Shown: positions 51,048 to 59,451 of the stretch, in pieces | How positions within the stretch are numbered: position 1 is the stretch's first letter | Layout of the letters: every line of letters starts with the position of its first letter | DNA from: Shimia sp965227725 | GTDB lineage: Bacteria; Pseudomonadota; Alphaproteobacteria; Rhodobacterales; Rhodobacteraceae | Assembly (NCBI RefSeq): GCF_965227725.1 | Contig: NZ_CBDDGH010000005.1 | Coordinates: forward strand, 1,488,001-1,552,000 | Length of the DNA stretch: 64,000 bases | Direction: 5' to 3' | Position numbers and translations under genes: made by a program | Notes under the pieces: model-generated | Told to the model about the DNA's origin: nothing | What the model saw: the letters and a program-made list of their open reading frames with translations, nothing else | The model's database searches: none

Positions 51048-51130
51048 GGCTGGCTCCTTTGGTGGCACACCCGCCGATAAGACAGGCGCGCGGAATCTCA
51101 ATTGGGCGCGACCGTAGCACCGCCCGATCA

Positions 51131-51170
51131 TTTTTTAAATGGTCATTTCATTTTTTTATTGAAACAACAA
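51131..51170. promoter_or_regulatory. AT-rich inverted repeat between betB and betI
   Basis: TTTCA (51146-51150) and TGAAA (51160-51164) frame a T-rich spacer in the divergent promoter. It is a candidate BetI site, although it does not closely match a published BetI palindrome that I can recall. Confidence 0.45.
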
Positions 51171-51206
51171 CATTGCTCCCACCCACCAGCACGTTAAAGT
51201 GGCAGC

Positions 51207-51794
51207 ATGGGCCGAACACGTATCCGCGACATCCGACATGAGGAACTCATCACCGCCACCATCACGGCGGTGCACAAACGCGGCTATGCTGTTGTCACCA
51301 TGGCGGAAATCGCTGCCGAGGCCGGGGCCTCCGCCGCCTCGATCAACTATTATTTCGGCTCCAAGGAAAAGCTGATGGAGGCCACCATGCGTCGCCTGCT
51401 TTCTAAGCTGAAAGCCGCGATGCTGGAGCGCTACGCCACCGCCGAAACCCCGCATGACCGGCTAATGGCGGTGATTGACGCCAACTTTTCGGATCGGCTT
51501 TTCACCATCGAGCAATGCTCAATCTGGATGCAGTTCTGGGCCAACGCGCCTTACGCGCCCTCTCTGCAACGGCTGCACCGCATCAACCGCGCCCGGGTGA
51601 ACGCCCATTTCCGCGCCGAGCTGCGCGCGCTGGTTCCTGAAACCCATCGCGAAACCATGCGCGAGGCGTTGCAGTGCTATATGGATGGCGTCTGGCTGGA
51701 AGCGGCGCAATCAGATGCCCCTCTCAACCCGGCGCTGGCGCGCGAGGAAGCGCGCGCAGTGGCCAATCTGCTCCTGACACGCTCCAACAGCTGA
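51207..51794 (+). CDS. betI: BetI-type TetR repressor
   Basis: A 195-residue TetR-family protein. The N-terminal helix-turn-helix is in ELITATITAVHKRGYAVVTMAEIAAEAGASAASINYYFGSKEKL (about 10-55), where INYYFGSKE is typical. The ligand-binding half is SIWMQFWANAPYAPSLQRLHRINRARVN and MREALQCYMDGVWLEAA. These match BetI, which represses the bet genes until choline appears. Divergent from betB with 159 bases between starts. Confidence 0.9.
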   Translation: MGRTRIRDIRHEELITATITAVHKRGYAVVTMAEIAAEAGASAASINYYFGSKEKLMEATMRRLLSKLKAAMLERYATAETPHDRLMAVIDANFSDRLFTIEQCSIWMQFWANAPYAPSLQRLHRINRARVNAHFRAELRALVPETHRETMREALQCYMDGVWLEAAQSDAPLNPALAREEARAVANLLLTRSNS

Positions 51795-51843
51795 CCCGTC
51801 ATCTGAGACCGGGCAAAGGGGGCCGCCCCCGCTTGGCGGCGCC

Positions 51844-51881
51844 CCTGTAAGAAGCCCAAGAGCGCCTCCGCTTCTTACAGG
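51844..51881. terminator. Bidirectional hairpin between betI and betC
   Basis: CCTGTAAGAAG (51844-51854) and CTTCTTACAGG (51871-51881) form a perfect 11-pair stem. The stem overlaps the intergenic motif that continues to 51899. It lies between two convergent genes. Confidence 0.7.
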
Positions 51882-51899
51882 TCAAAAATACCCAAAGCG
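51871..51899 (-). repeat. GGATATTT-type intergenic motif, variant
   Basis: On the minus strand GGGTATTTTTGACC is followed by TGTAAGAAG. It begins two bases after the betC stop. It is the most divergent of the minus-strand copies. Confidence 0.4.
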
Positions 51900-51901
51900 C
51901 C

Positions 51902-53410
51902 TCACTCGCCGCGCGGGAAGCGCTGGTTTTCTTCCACCACATTCAGATCCATGTGATTGCGCATATAGCGCTCAGAGGCTTTCTGCAGCGGCTGATAATC
52001 CCACGGATAATAGCCGCCTTCCCGCAGCGCCTCATAAACCACCCAGCGCCGCGCCTGACTTTCCCGCACCGCCGCATCAAACGCCGCCAGATCCCAGCGC
52101 GCCTCTGATTTGGCGCGCAATGTCTGCACCGTGCCTTGATGGGCCGCCACTTCGGCGAGGTTGGTCAGCTCATGGGGATCGGCCTCCAGATCAAACAGCT
52201 GATCGGGATCGAGCGCACAGCGGTTGTACTTCCACTTGCCATAGCGCAGCGACACCATCGGCGCATAAGAGGCCTCCGCCGCATATTCCATCGCCACCGG
52301 CGTATCCCGCGTGCCGCCCTGCCCCAAATGCACAAGGCTCTCCCCCGTGGTCCAGGGCATGACCTCCTCCATGCTCACCCCCGCCAGATCACAGAGCGTG
52401 GGGCAAACGTCGATATTGCTTACTGGCGTTGTCACCAGCCCCGGTTCCATCTGCGGCGCCGCCACCATCATCGGCACCCGGCTTGAGCCTTCATAAAAGC
52501 TCATCTTGAACCACAGCCCGCGCGCCCCCAGCATATCGCCGTGGTCACTCACAAACAGGATGATCGCCTCCTGACGGGTCGCCTCCAGCGCCTCCATCAC
52601 CTCGCCAATCTTGTCGTCCAGATAGCTGATATTGGCAAAATAGGCCCGGCGGGACCGGCGCACATCTTCCTCAGAAATGTCAAAACTGCGCCAGTCATTG
52701 GCATCAAAGATCCGCTTGGAATGCGCGTCCTGCTCTTCATAGGGGATCGGCCCCACCTCCGGCAGCAGATGCGCGCAATCCTCATAAAGATCCCAATATT
52801 TCTTGCGCGCCACATAGGGATCATGCGGGTGGGTGAAACTGACCGTCAGACACCAGGGCCGATCATCATGCCCCCGCGCCAGATCATAGACCTTGCGCGT
52901 GGCGTGATAGGCCACCTCGTCGTCATACTCCATCTGGTTGGAGATTTCCGCGACCCCGGCCCCGGTGACGCTGCCCATATTGTGATACCACCACTCAATG
53001 CGTTCGCCCGGCTTGCGGTAATCCGGCGTCCAGCCAAAATCCGGCGGATAGATATCTGTGGTCAGCCGCTCCTCAAAGCCGTGCAGCTGATCCGGCCCAA
53101 CAAAATGCATCTTCCCTGACAGACAGGTCTGATAGCCCGCCCGGCGCAAATGATGCGCGTACGTGGGGATAGAGGAGGCAAACTCCGCCGCATTGTCATA
53201 AACCCGCGTGTCGCTGGGTAGCTGGCCGGTCATAAAGCTCGCCCGTCCCGGCGCGCACAGCGGGCTGGCGGTATAGGCGTTCTGAAACCGTGTGGAGCGC
53301 GCCGCCAGCTTTTTCAGGTTCGGCGCATGCAGCCAGTCTGCAGGCCCATCGGGAAACAACGTCCCATTGAGCTGATCCACCATAAAAATCAGAATATTGG
53401 GGCGGGTCAT
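51902..53410 (-). CDS. betC: Choline-sulfatase
   Basis: A 502-residue type I sulfatase that releases sulfate from choline-O-sulfate. The metal-binding start is MTRPNILIFMVDQLNGTLFPD. The formylglycine site is Cys52 in LCAPGRASFMTG, with Pro54 and Arg56. Further residues are TRVYDNAAEF, HPHDPYVARKKYWDLY and SDHGDMLGARGLWFKMSFYEGSSRVPMM. The C-terminal tail after NRCALDPDQLFDLEADPHELTNLA is typical of BetC. It faces betI and is separate from betBA. An FGE maturation gene is not in the window. Confidence 0.95.
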   Translation of the reverse strand: MTRPNILIFMVDQLNGTLFPDGPADWLHAPNLKKLAARSTRFQNAYTASPLCAPGRASFMTGQLPSDTRVYDNAAEFASSIPTYAHHLRRAGYQTCLSGKMHFVGPDQLHGFEERLTTDIYPPDFGWTPDYRKPGERIEWWYHNMGSVTGAGVAEISNQMEYDDEVAYHATRKVYDLARGHDDRPWCLTVSFTHPHDPYVARKKYWDLYEDCAHLLPEVGPIPYEEQDAHSKRIFDANDWRSFDISEEDVRRSRRAYFANISYLDDKIGEVMEALEATRQEAIILFVSDHGDMLGARGLWFKMSFYEGSSRVPMMVAAPQMEPGLVTTPVSNIDVCPTLCDLAGVSMEEVMPWTTGESLVHLGQGGTRDTPVAMEYAAEASYAPMVSLRYGKWKYNRCALDPDQLFDLEADPHELTNLAEVAAHQGTVQTLRAKSEARWDLAAFDAAVRESQARRWVVYEALREGGYYPWDYQPLQKASERYMRNHMDLNVVEENQRFPRGE

Positions 53411-53509
53411 ATGGGGTCCTCCTGTTGCCGGGTTTGCGCGACACTAGGCGCGCGCCCACCGGTGGCGCAATCTCAAAGGCGACACCGCAATGTCGCGGCC
53501 TGTGAGCGC

Positions 53510-54430
53510 TCACATCTTGGTCTGCCCCACCAGTGGCGTGATCTGACGCCGTTTGAACACCGCCTCCCGCCAGGTGATGAAGCTGATCGCCCCGATGATC
53601 ACCAGCGCCCCCACCAGCACCCAGACATCGGGCTGCTCGCCAAAGGCCAGCCAGCCCAGCAGCACCGCCCAGACCATCTGCAAAAAGCTCACCGGCTGGG
53701 TCACGGTGACCGGCGCGGCCTTAAACGCCAGCGTCATGGTGTAGTGGCCCGCCGTGGCAAAACAGGCCACCGCAAACAGGATCACCAGCTCTTCAAACGT
53801 AGGCGTCACCCAAACCGACAGCGCCAGCGGCGCAAGCCCGATGGTGACCGTGACAGACAACATGCCAACCACCACAGTCGGGCTGACCTCTTCGCTCAGC
53901 TTCTTGGCAATCAGATAGCCTCCGGCAAAGCCCAGCGCCGTGAACAGCATGGCAAAATGCCCGGGGCTGAGCTCGCGAAACCCCGGCCGCAGAATGATCG
54001 TCACGCCAATAAGCGCCACAATCACCGCCGCAATCCGACGAAACGCCAGCTTTTCCCCGAGGAAGAACGCCGCGCCCAGCGTCACATAAACCGGCGAGAG
54101 ATAATTCATCGCCGTCACTTCGGCGATTGGGATTCGCGCCATGGCGAAAAACCACGCCACCACGGCCCCCGTGTGCAAGACCCCTCTCAGCGTGAACAGC
54201 CCCACCTGCCGGCGGCTCAGCTTGGCCGCCAGAATGGGCCGGATCATCGGGATCAGAAACACCACGCCCAGCGCATAGCGCAGAAAGGCCGTCTCGGAGG
54301 CGGGCAGCCTTGTGCCCACCAGCTTCACCAAAGCCGTCACCGCCACAAAGCACAGCCCCGTGGCCAGCATCCAAAACACGCCTTTCAGCGGAGACCCCGC
54401 CTCCGCACCTGTCTGAGCTGCATCTGTCAT
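53510..54430 (-). CDS. DMT-superfamily (EamA) transporter
   Basis: A 306-residue inner-membrane protein with ten expected helices in two EamA repeats. The first includes LFTLRGVLHTGAVVAWFFAMARIPIAEVTAMNYLSPVYVTLGAAFFLGEKL, and the second FLQMVWAVLLGWLAFGEQPDVWVLVGALVIIGAI. The MARIPIAEVTA signature occurs in the subgroup related to riboflavin/S-adenosylmethionine-type transporters. Substrate unknown. It lies 99 bases upstream of betC on the same strand and could share its transcript, but a role in choline sulfate uptake is only a possibility. Confidence 0.88.
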   Translation of the reverse strand: MTDAAQTGAEAGSPLKGVFWMLATGLCFVAVTALVKLVGTRLPASETAFLRYALGVVFLIPMIRPILAAKLSRRQVGLFTLRGVLHTGAVVAWFFAMARIPIAEVTAMNYLSPVYVTLGAAFFLGEKLAFRRIAAVIVALIGVTIILRPGFRELSPGHFAMLFTALGFAGGYLIAKKLSEEVSPTVVVGMLSVTVTIGLAPLALSVWVTPTFEELVILFAVACFATAGHYTMTLAFKAAPVTVTQPVSFLQMVWAVLLGWLAFGEQPDVWVLVGALVIIGAISFITWREAVFKRRQITPLVGQTKM

Positions 54431-54657
54431 GGCCTCACTTAGGCATGCGCCGCCCTAAGAGTCGAGGTAGCAAACAGGTTAACCTTCAAAACTCCGTCAT
54501 CTGCCCGCGAGCCTCTTGCGCCACGGCAGCCCCGCCCCCACTCTTGGCCCGGCCCTGCCCGTGGTCAGCCCGTTGCCCCCGGCATTTGATGCAGCCCGTT
54601 TACAAAATATTGGGACGCGCGGCCTAAACCGTAGCTGCTGGAACAAGGTGGTCTTTA

Positions 54658-55785
54658 ATGCGTTCTTCACAGTCTCTTCCTCCCGCCGTGCGCCTGTCGC
54701 TCAAACGCGGCCTGATCGCTGCCAGCATCGTTGGCCCGCTTCTGACCTTCATCAACCAGTGGCCCGCGCTTTTTGGAGAGGCCACCTTTGATCCTCTGGC
54801 CGCCTGCCTGACCGCCGTGATCCCCTTCTGCGTCAGCAGCCTGTCGACCTATTTTGCGCAGCCCAAAGCGCGCCCCAGCGAAGAGATCGAGGCAGAACGC
54901 GCGCCGGAGATCGAGATCCGCACCGTGGTGGAAGAGCGCACCGTCTATCCGGACGGCCTGCAAGACGCCACCGCGCGGGTCGAAACCATCCGCAACAACG
55001 CCTCCAACGTGAACCGCACCTCCCGCGAACGTGTGGAATTCATCACCAACCTCATCACTCAGGCCGAAAGCCTCGGCGTGGTGTTTGACACCCTCAGCGA
55101 AGGCGCCAACCGCGCAGCCCAGAAAGCCGCGCAGGTCGGCAATTCCGTGCGCGACGTCACCTTGGAGGTAGACGGATTTCTCGATCTGACCACCGACACC
55201 ACCCAACAGATCACCCACATCGCCACTCCGGTGGCAAAGATCGAAACCACCCTTGCGGAGGTCGGCAGCGCCTCTGAAGCCATTCGTGGGCTGGCCGACC
55301 GCATCCGCCTTCTGGCGCTCAACTCCGGCATCGAGGCCGCCCGCGCCGGTGAGCAGGGCCGCGGCTTTGCCATCATCGCGGGCGAGGTGCGCGAGCTTGC
55401 CGATATGGCAGATGCTGACATCTCCCGCATTCTGGAGCGCATGGAAGGGCTGCAACAGGCGCAGGCCGATCTGTCTGAAACCGTTGGCAAAGTCGCCATC
55501 GCCGCCGAAAAGAGCCTTGAGCGCGGCGAGGCCTGCCGCACCCTGACCCGCTCCATTCAGGAAAACATCGACGGGCTGGTCGCCAATATCACGGCGAGCA
55601 GCGAGGAGACCCGCCGCCAGCTGCCGCTCTATTCCGAGATTGTCTCTGAAATCCGCAGCATCAAAGACAACACCCAGGCCGCCGTGCAGGGCTCGCAGAA
55701 AAACATCGAACTCTGCGGCGAAGCTCTGAGCCTTCTGGACGTCGCGCCTGAACAACATGGCCAACCGCTTCCTCAGGCCATGTAA
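54658..55785 (+). CDS. Chemoreceptor-like protein with an NrtS-like membrane head
   Basis: A 375-residue protein. AAGGTGG precedes the start. The N-terminal about 70 residues form two hydrophobic helices with LKRGLIAASIVGPLLTFINQ and a second with AVIPFCVSSLSTYFA. The Asn33-Gln34 and Pro56-x-Cys58-Val59-Ser60 pattern matches the small nitrate/nitrite transporter family NrtS. No large periplasmic sensor domain is present. After residue 80 comes a long coiled-coil signalling domain with the tip GIEAARAGEQGRGFAIIAGEVRELA (about 225-248). This suggests a receptor sensing through the membrane segment. No other chemotaxis gene is near. Confidence 0.82.
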   Translation: MRSSQSLPPAVRLSLKRGLIAASIVGPLLTFINQWPALFGEATFDPLAACLTAVIPFCVSSLSTYFAQPKARPSEEIEAERAPEIEIRTVVEERTVYPDGLQDATARVETIRNNASNVNRTSRERVEFITNLITQAESLGVVFDTLSEGANRAAQKAAQVGNSVRDVTLEVDGFLDLTTDTTQQITHIATPVAKIETTLAEVGSASEAIRGLADRIRLLALNSGIEAARAGEQGRGFAIIAGEVRELADMADADISRILERMEGLQQAQADLSETVGKVAIAAEKSLERGEACRTLTRSIQENIDGLVANITASSEETRRQLPLYSEIVSEIRSIKDNTQAAVQGSQKNIELCGEALSLLDVAPEQHGQPLPQAM

Positions 55786-55818
55786 GCCCCCCGCTTCCCC
55801 TCCAAAGGGCGCTGCCGC

Positions 55819-56751
55819 TTAAGGCAGTGGGATAAACTCCTCCGTGTCCCCCGGCGGCAACTGAAAGCGCCCATGCGCCCAATCCCCGGCAGACCAATCT
55901 GCCTTGGCGGCCTCGATCTTCTCTTTGCTGGAGCTGACGAAGTTCCAGGAAATATAGCGCGGCCCGTTCATCGTGGCGCCGCCCAGCGCCATCAGCCGCG
56001 CGCCCTGCGGCCCGGCCACCGCCGTGATCGCATCCCCGGGGCGAAACACCATCATCTGCCCGGGCTCAAACACATCCCCCGCGATCTCCACCGCGCCCTG
56101 CAGCACGTAAAGCCCGCGATCCTCATGATTGTCCGGCATCGGCAGCTTGGCACCGGGCTGCAGCACCACATCGGCATAAAAGGTCTCAGACAGCATCGTC
56201 ACCGGCGCACGCGCGCCCCAGGCATCCCCAAGGATCAGCCGCACCTCTTTGCCCTCGCCTTCCAGAAACGGCAGCGCCTCCTTGCCGTGATGCTCAAACA
56301 TCGCCGGATCATCCTCACGGTCCTCAGGCAGGGCAATCCAGGTCTGAATGCCAAACAGCGAACTCGGCGATTGCCGCGTCATCTCACTGGTGCGCTCTGA
56401 ATGGGTCACGCCATTTCCGGCCACCATCCAGTTCACCTCTCCGGGGTAAATCATCTGATGGGTGCCAAGACTGTCGCGGTGCTCAAACTCCCCGCGATAA
56501 AGATAGGTCACCGTGCCCAGCCCGATATGGGGATGCGGGCGCACATCAATGCCCTGCCCGGTCAGAAACTCCGCCGGTCCCATTTCATCAAAGAAAATAA
56601 ACGGCCCCACCATCTGGCGCTTGGGCGCTGGCAGAGCGCGGCGCACCGAAAACCCGCCCAGATCACGCGCGCGGGGAATGATGACGGTCTCAATGCTGTC
56701 CAGCGTCGCAGCATCAGGGCAAGAAGGCTCAAGGGCGGGGTTCCAACTCAT
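55819..56751 (-). CDS. Pirin family protein
   Basis: A 310-residue bicupin. The N-terminal metal site is in DVRPHPHIGLGTVTYLYRGEFEHRDSLG (His, His, His) with a later Glu in GNGVTHSERTSEM. The C-terminal cupin has ADVVLQPGAKLPMP and GLYVLQGAVEIAGDVFEPGQMMVF. Bacterial pirins include a quercetinase and proteins regulating pyruvate dehydrogenase; the substrate is unknown here. No operon partner is evident. Confidence 0.93.
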   Translation of the reverse strand: MSWNPALEPSCPDAATLDSIETVIIPRARDLGGFSVRRALPAPKRQMVGPFIFFDEMGPAEFLTGQGIDVRPHPHIGLGTVTYLYRGEFEHRDSLGTHQMIYPGEVNWMVAGNGVTHSERTSEMTRQSPSSLFGIQTWIALPEDREDDPAMFEHHGKEALPFLEGEGKEVRLILGDAWGARAPVTMLSETFYADVVLQPGAKLPMPDNHEDRGLYVLQGAVEIAGDVFEPGQMMVFRPGDAITAVAGPQGARLMALGGATMNGPRYISWNFVSSSKEKIEAAKADWSAGDWAHGRFQLPPGDTEEFIPLP

Positions 56752-56824
56752 GGCGGGTCTCCTCAGACAACAGCTGCCACAAACCTAGCCGCAAACCGCC
56801 TCATGACAAACCGCGGCCCGCGCA

Positions 56825-56857
56825 CAGTCTCTGTGCAGTCTCTGTGCAGTCTCTGTG
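56825..56857. repeat. Three tandem 11-base repeats
   Basis: CAGTCTCTGTG occurs three times head to tail without any mismatch, at 56825-56835, 56836-56846 and 56847-56857. Each unit with the two flanking bases forms a small CACAG/CTGTG palindrome. It is located between the pirin and LysE genes, on the upstream side of pirin. It is likely length-variable. Confidence 0.75.
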
Positions 56858-56884
56858 CTGCGCCAGCACCTGCCACGCCCGCCC

Positions 56885-56914
56885 GCCTTCTCATTCCCCC
56901 AATATCCCGGGTGA
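56885..56914 (-). repeat. GGATATTT-type intergenic motif
   Basis: On the minus strand TTCACCCGGGATATT is followed by GGGGGAATGAGAAGGCGGG. The downstream segment AATGAGAAGGCG is identical to that of the 7.8 kb copy. Confidence 0.55.
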
Positions 56915-56963
56915 AGCCCCAACCTGTTGGGGCGAGGGCAGCGCCCTCAAACACCGTCTGCCC

Positions 56964-57605
56964 CTACATGCCCCAGATCAGCTTGGCGGCAATCGCCCAC
57001 ATGGTCAGCCCCACCAGCACATCCAGCACCTGCCAGGCGCGCGGATTGGTGAACAAAGGCCGCAACAGCCGCGCCCCAAACCCCAGCGAGAAGAAAAACG
57101 CAAAGCTCGCCACCGCGGCTCCCAGCCCAAAGGCCCAGGTGGGGCTATATTGCGCCGAAATCCCCCCAAGCAGCACCACCGTGTCCAGATAGACATGCGG
57201 GTTGGCCCAGGTCAGCAGCAAACAGGTGGTGACCGCCGCCCCAAGGCTGCCCACGGTGCGGCCCTTCTCTTCAAGCGCGTCGCCGCCCTTCATGGCCGCG
57301 CGGAAATTCATCGCGCCGTAAACAAAGAGGAACGCCGCCCCCGCATAACGCACAAAATCAAGCGCGCTCGGATTGGCCGCAATCAGCACGCCAAATCCGG
57401 CCACACCCAGGGTGATCAGGATGGTGTCAGAGATCGCGCAGGTCAGCACCAAGGGCAGCACATATTCACCCCGCAGACCTTGGCGCAGCACAAAGGCATT
57501 CTGCGCCCCAATCGCCATGATCAGCGAAAATCCAAGCACAAACCCTGCCGCTGCGGGGCCCATAATGCCCGTCTCAATCCCCGTGCCAATGCCTGTCTCA
57601 ACCAT
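56964..57605 (-). CDS. LysE/ArgO family amino acid exporter
   Basis: A 213-residue inner-membrane exporter with six expected helices. The core begins GPAAAGFVLGFSLIMAIGAQNAFVLRQGL, typical of LysE/ArgO, and contains TCAISDTILITLGVAGFGVL and LLLTWANPHVYLDTVVLLGG. The first 14 residues (VETGIGTGIETGI) are a short internal repeat not expected in the family. GGAAGGA six bases upstream supports the ATG at 57605, although the ATG at 57563 would give a standard N-terminus. Divergent from an ArgP/LysG-type regulator, so it probably exports Arg or Lys. Confidence 0.92.
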   Translation of the reverse strand: MVETGIGTGIETGIMGPAAAGFVLGFSLIMAIGAQNAFVLRQGLRGEYVLPLVLTCAISDTILITLGVAGFGVLIAANPSALDFVRYAGAAFLFVYGAMNFRAAMKGGDALEEKGRTVGSLGAAVTTCLLLTWANPHVYLDTVVLLGGISAQYSPTWAFGLGAAVASFAFFFSLGFGARLLRPLFTNPRAWQVLDVLVGLTMWAIAAKLIWGM

Positions 57606-57693
57606 CTGCTGTCCTTCCTGAGCTTGCGGATTGACTAAAGCGCCCCCTAAAATTACTCAAATTAAAACATCTGCCACATCATTAGGAAAATTA

Positions 57694-58611
57694 ATGCAAC
57701 TCGACTACGCCCATCTCGCCGCCCTCGCCGCGATCCTGCGCACCGGCAGCTTTGAGGCTGCCGCTCAGGAGTTGGGCGTGACCCAATCCGCCATCTCCCA
57801 ACGGCTGAAAACCTTGGAGGAGCGTGTCGGCATGCCATTGGTGCTGCGCGGCACCCCGTGTGAGGGCACCGAGACCGGCCGCCGTCTGGCCGCACATCTG
57901 GATCAGGTTGGCCTGCTTGAGGGCGCGCTCGCGCGGGATCTGGAAACGCTGTCGCCCCGCGTCGCCCGCCTGCGCATCGCCGTGACCGCCGACAGCCTCG
58001 CCACATGGTTTCTCAAAGCCGCCGCCGAGGTGCCCGACCTGCTGTTTGATCTGGTGGTGGATGATCAGGATTTCTCCGCAGACTGGCTGCGCCGTGGCGA
58101 GGTGGTGGCGGCCGTCACCGCCCATGAGGCGCCCATTGCGGGCTGTGACAGCACACCGCTTGGAGCCATGCGCTACGTCGCCTCAGCCAGCCCGACCTAT
58201 ATGGCGCGCCATTTCCCGTCTGGCGTCACGGCAGAGGCGATTGCCACCGCGCCCGTCCTGATCTTTGACGCCAAGGACCGGCTGCAACAGATCTGGATGG
58301 CCCGGAACCTCGGCGTCACCCCCACGCCACCCAGCCACCGCCTGCCCTCCTCCACCGGCTTTGTGGAGGCCAGCCTGTTGGGGCTTGGCTGGGGCATGAA
58401 CCCGGAGCCTCTGATCCGCCCACATCTGCAAAGCGGCACTCTGGTGCCGCTGATCCCTGACACCACCTATGACACCCCGCTGTTCTGGCAATCCAGCCGC
58501 CTGCTCGCCCCCGCCCTTGAGGCGCTCAGCAAGGCGGTTCAGCGCGTGGCCAAGCAAACCCTGCCGCCCACATCCCCGTCCACATCGCCACCCACATCCC
58601 AGCCGCGCTGA
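57694..58611 (+). CDS. ArgP/LysG-type LysR-family regulator
   Basis: A 305-residue LysR-type regulator. AGGA seven bases before ATG 57694 sets the start (QLDYAHLAALAAILRTGSFEA). The helix-turn-helix is AAQELGVTQSAISQRLKTLEERVG. The substrate-binding domain runs from about 90 to 290. ArgP/LysG proteins activate the exporter gene argO/lysE when basic amino acids accumulate; the divergent exporter starts 88 bases away, which is the standard pairing. Two tails, PSPSTSPPTSQP-rich at the C-terminus, are not conserved. Confidence 0.93.
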   Translation: MQLDYAHLAALAAILRTGSFEAAAQELGVTQSAISQRLKTLEERVGMPLVLRGTPCEGTETGRRLAAHLDQVGLLEGALARDLETLSPRVARLRIAVTADSLATWFLKAAAEVPDLLFDLVVDDQDFSADWLRRGEVVAAVTAHEAPIAGCDSTPLGAMRYVASASPTYMARHFPSGVTAEAIATAPVLIFDAKDRLQQIWMARNLGVTPTPPSHRLPSSTGFVEASLLGLGWGMNPEPLIRPHLQSGTLVPLIPDTTYDTPLFWQSSRLLAPALEALSKAVQRVAKQTLPPTSPSTSPPTSQPR

Positions 58612-58800
58612 CCGCGCATAAAACCAATTTCAATAAAATTTGCATAAATTCCCCGTGCGCCGCGTTGATGTAGTGAGGCACAGCTTTTCCAGCGCCGTTC
58701 TCTTGTCGCCAGAAGGCCGCACAGACAGAGAGCGCCCGCGCGGTCTGCCCACCTCGCCCTGACAGTGTCACGCAGACAACCAAAGCGAAGGACTACCAAG

Positions 58801-59373
58801 ATGCAGTTTTTGAAATCCCTCCTGTTTCCCGCCCTCCTGACCGCCACGTTCGCCCCCGCCGCGATCACGCCCGTCGCCACCAGCGCGTCGGCCGCCTCAG
58901 CCGAAGCCCCGCAGATCACCGCCACAGCAGAGACCACGCTGATCAACAACGCAGGCACCCCCATCGGCTCCGCCAGCTTCATGCAAGGCCCGCGCGGCAT
59001 TCTGATCTCGCTGTCGGTCGAAGGCCTGCCACCGGGCAAACACGGCATGCATTTTCACGCGGTCGGAGAATGCGCCCCGCTTGACACTTTCAAAGGCGCC
59101 CATGGCCATATCATGCCCGGCAACCTGCCCCATGGCTTCTTCAACGCTGACGGCCCGCACGCAGGCAATCTGCCCAATCTGATCGTTGGCGCGGACGGCA
59201 CCGCAGAAGTCGAGCTTTATACAAATCTTCTGATGCTTGATCAGAGCGCAGGCAAAGTGCTCGATGAGGACGGCTCTACATTGGTGATCCACGCAAATCC
59301 GGACAATCACTTTTCCCAACCCATCGGTGGCTCCGGCGGGCGCATCGCCTGCGGCGTCATCACCGCGCGCTGA
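58801..59373 (+). CDS. sodC: Periplasmic Cu/Zn superoxide dismutase
   Basis: A 190-residue secreted SodC. The ATG at 58801 with GAAGGA upstream opens a signal peptide that ends near ASAASAEA. Metal residues are visible in HGMHFHAVGEC (two Cu His and the disulfide Cys), GAHGHIMPGNLPHGFFNADGPHAGNLPNL (bridging and Zn His, Asp) and VIHANPDNHFSQPIGGSGGRIACGVI (Cu His and second Cys). It dismutates superoxide in the periplasm. The conserved residues appear complete. A bidirectional terminator separates it from the YebC gene. Confidence 0.93.
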   Translation: MQFLKSLLFPALLTATFAPAAITPVATSASAASAEAPQITATAETTLINNAGTPIGSASFMQGPRGILISLSVEGLPPGKHGMHFHAVGECAPLDTFKGAHGHIMPGNLPHGFFNADGPHAGNLPNLIVGADGTAEVELYTNLLMLDQSAGKVLDEDGSTLVIHANPDNHFSQPIGGSGGRIACGVITAR

Positions 59374-59395
59374 CCTCCTCCAAGCGCGCAAAACA

Positions 59396-59431
59396 AAAGG
59401 CCCGCAGCTCCCCGCCGCGGGCCTTTTTTTT
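59396..59431. terminator. Bidirectional terminator between sodC and the YebC gene
   Basis: AAAAGGCCCGC and GCGGGCCTTTTTTTT form a strong stem around a short GC loop. A T8 run follows on the plus strand and a shorter T4 on the minus strand. Confidence 0.92.
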
Positions 59432-59451
59432 AATCTCGGGGACGCAGCCGC

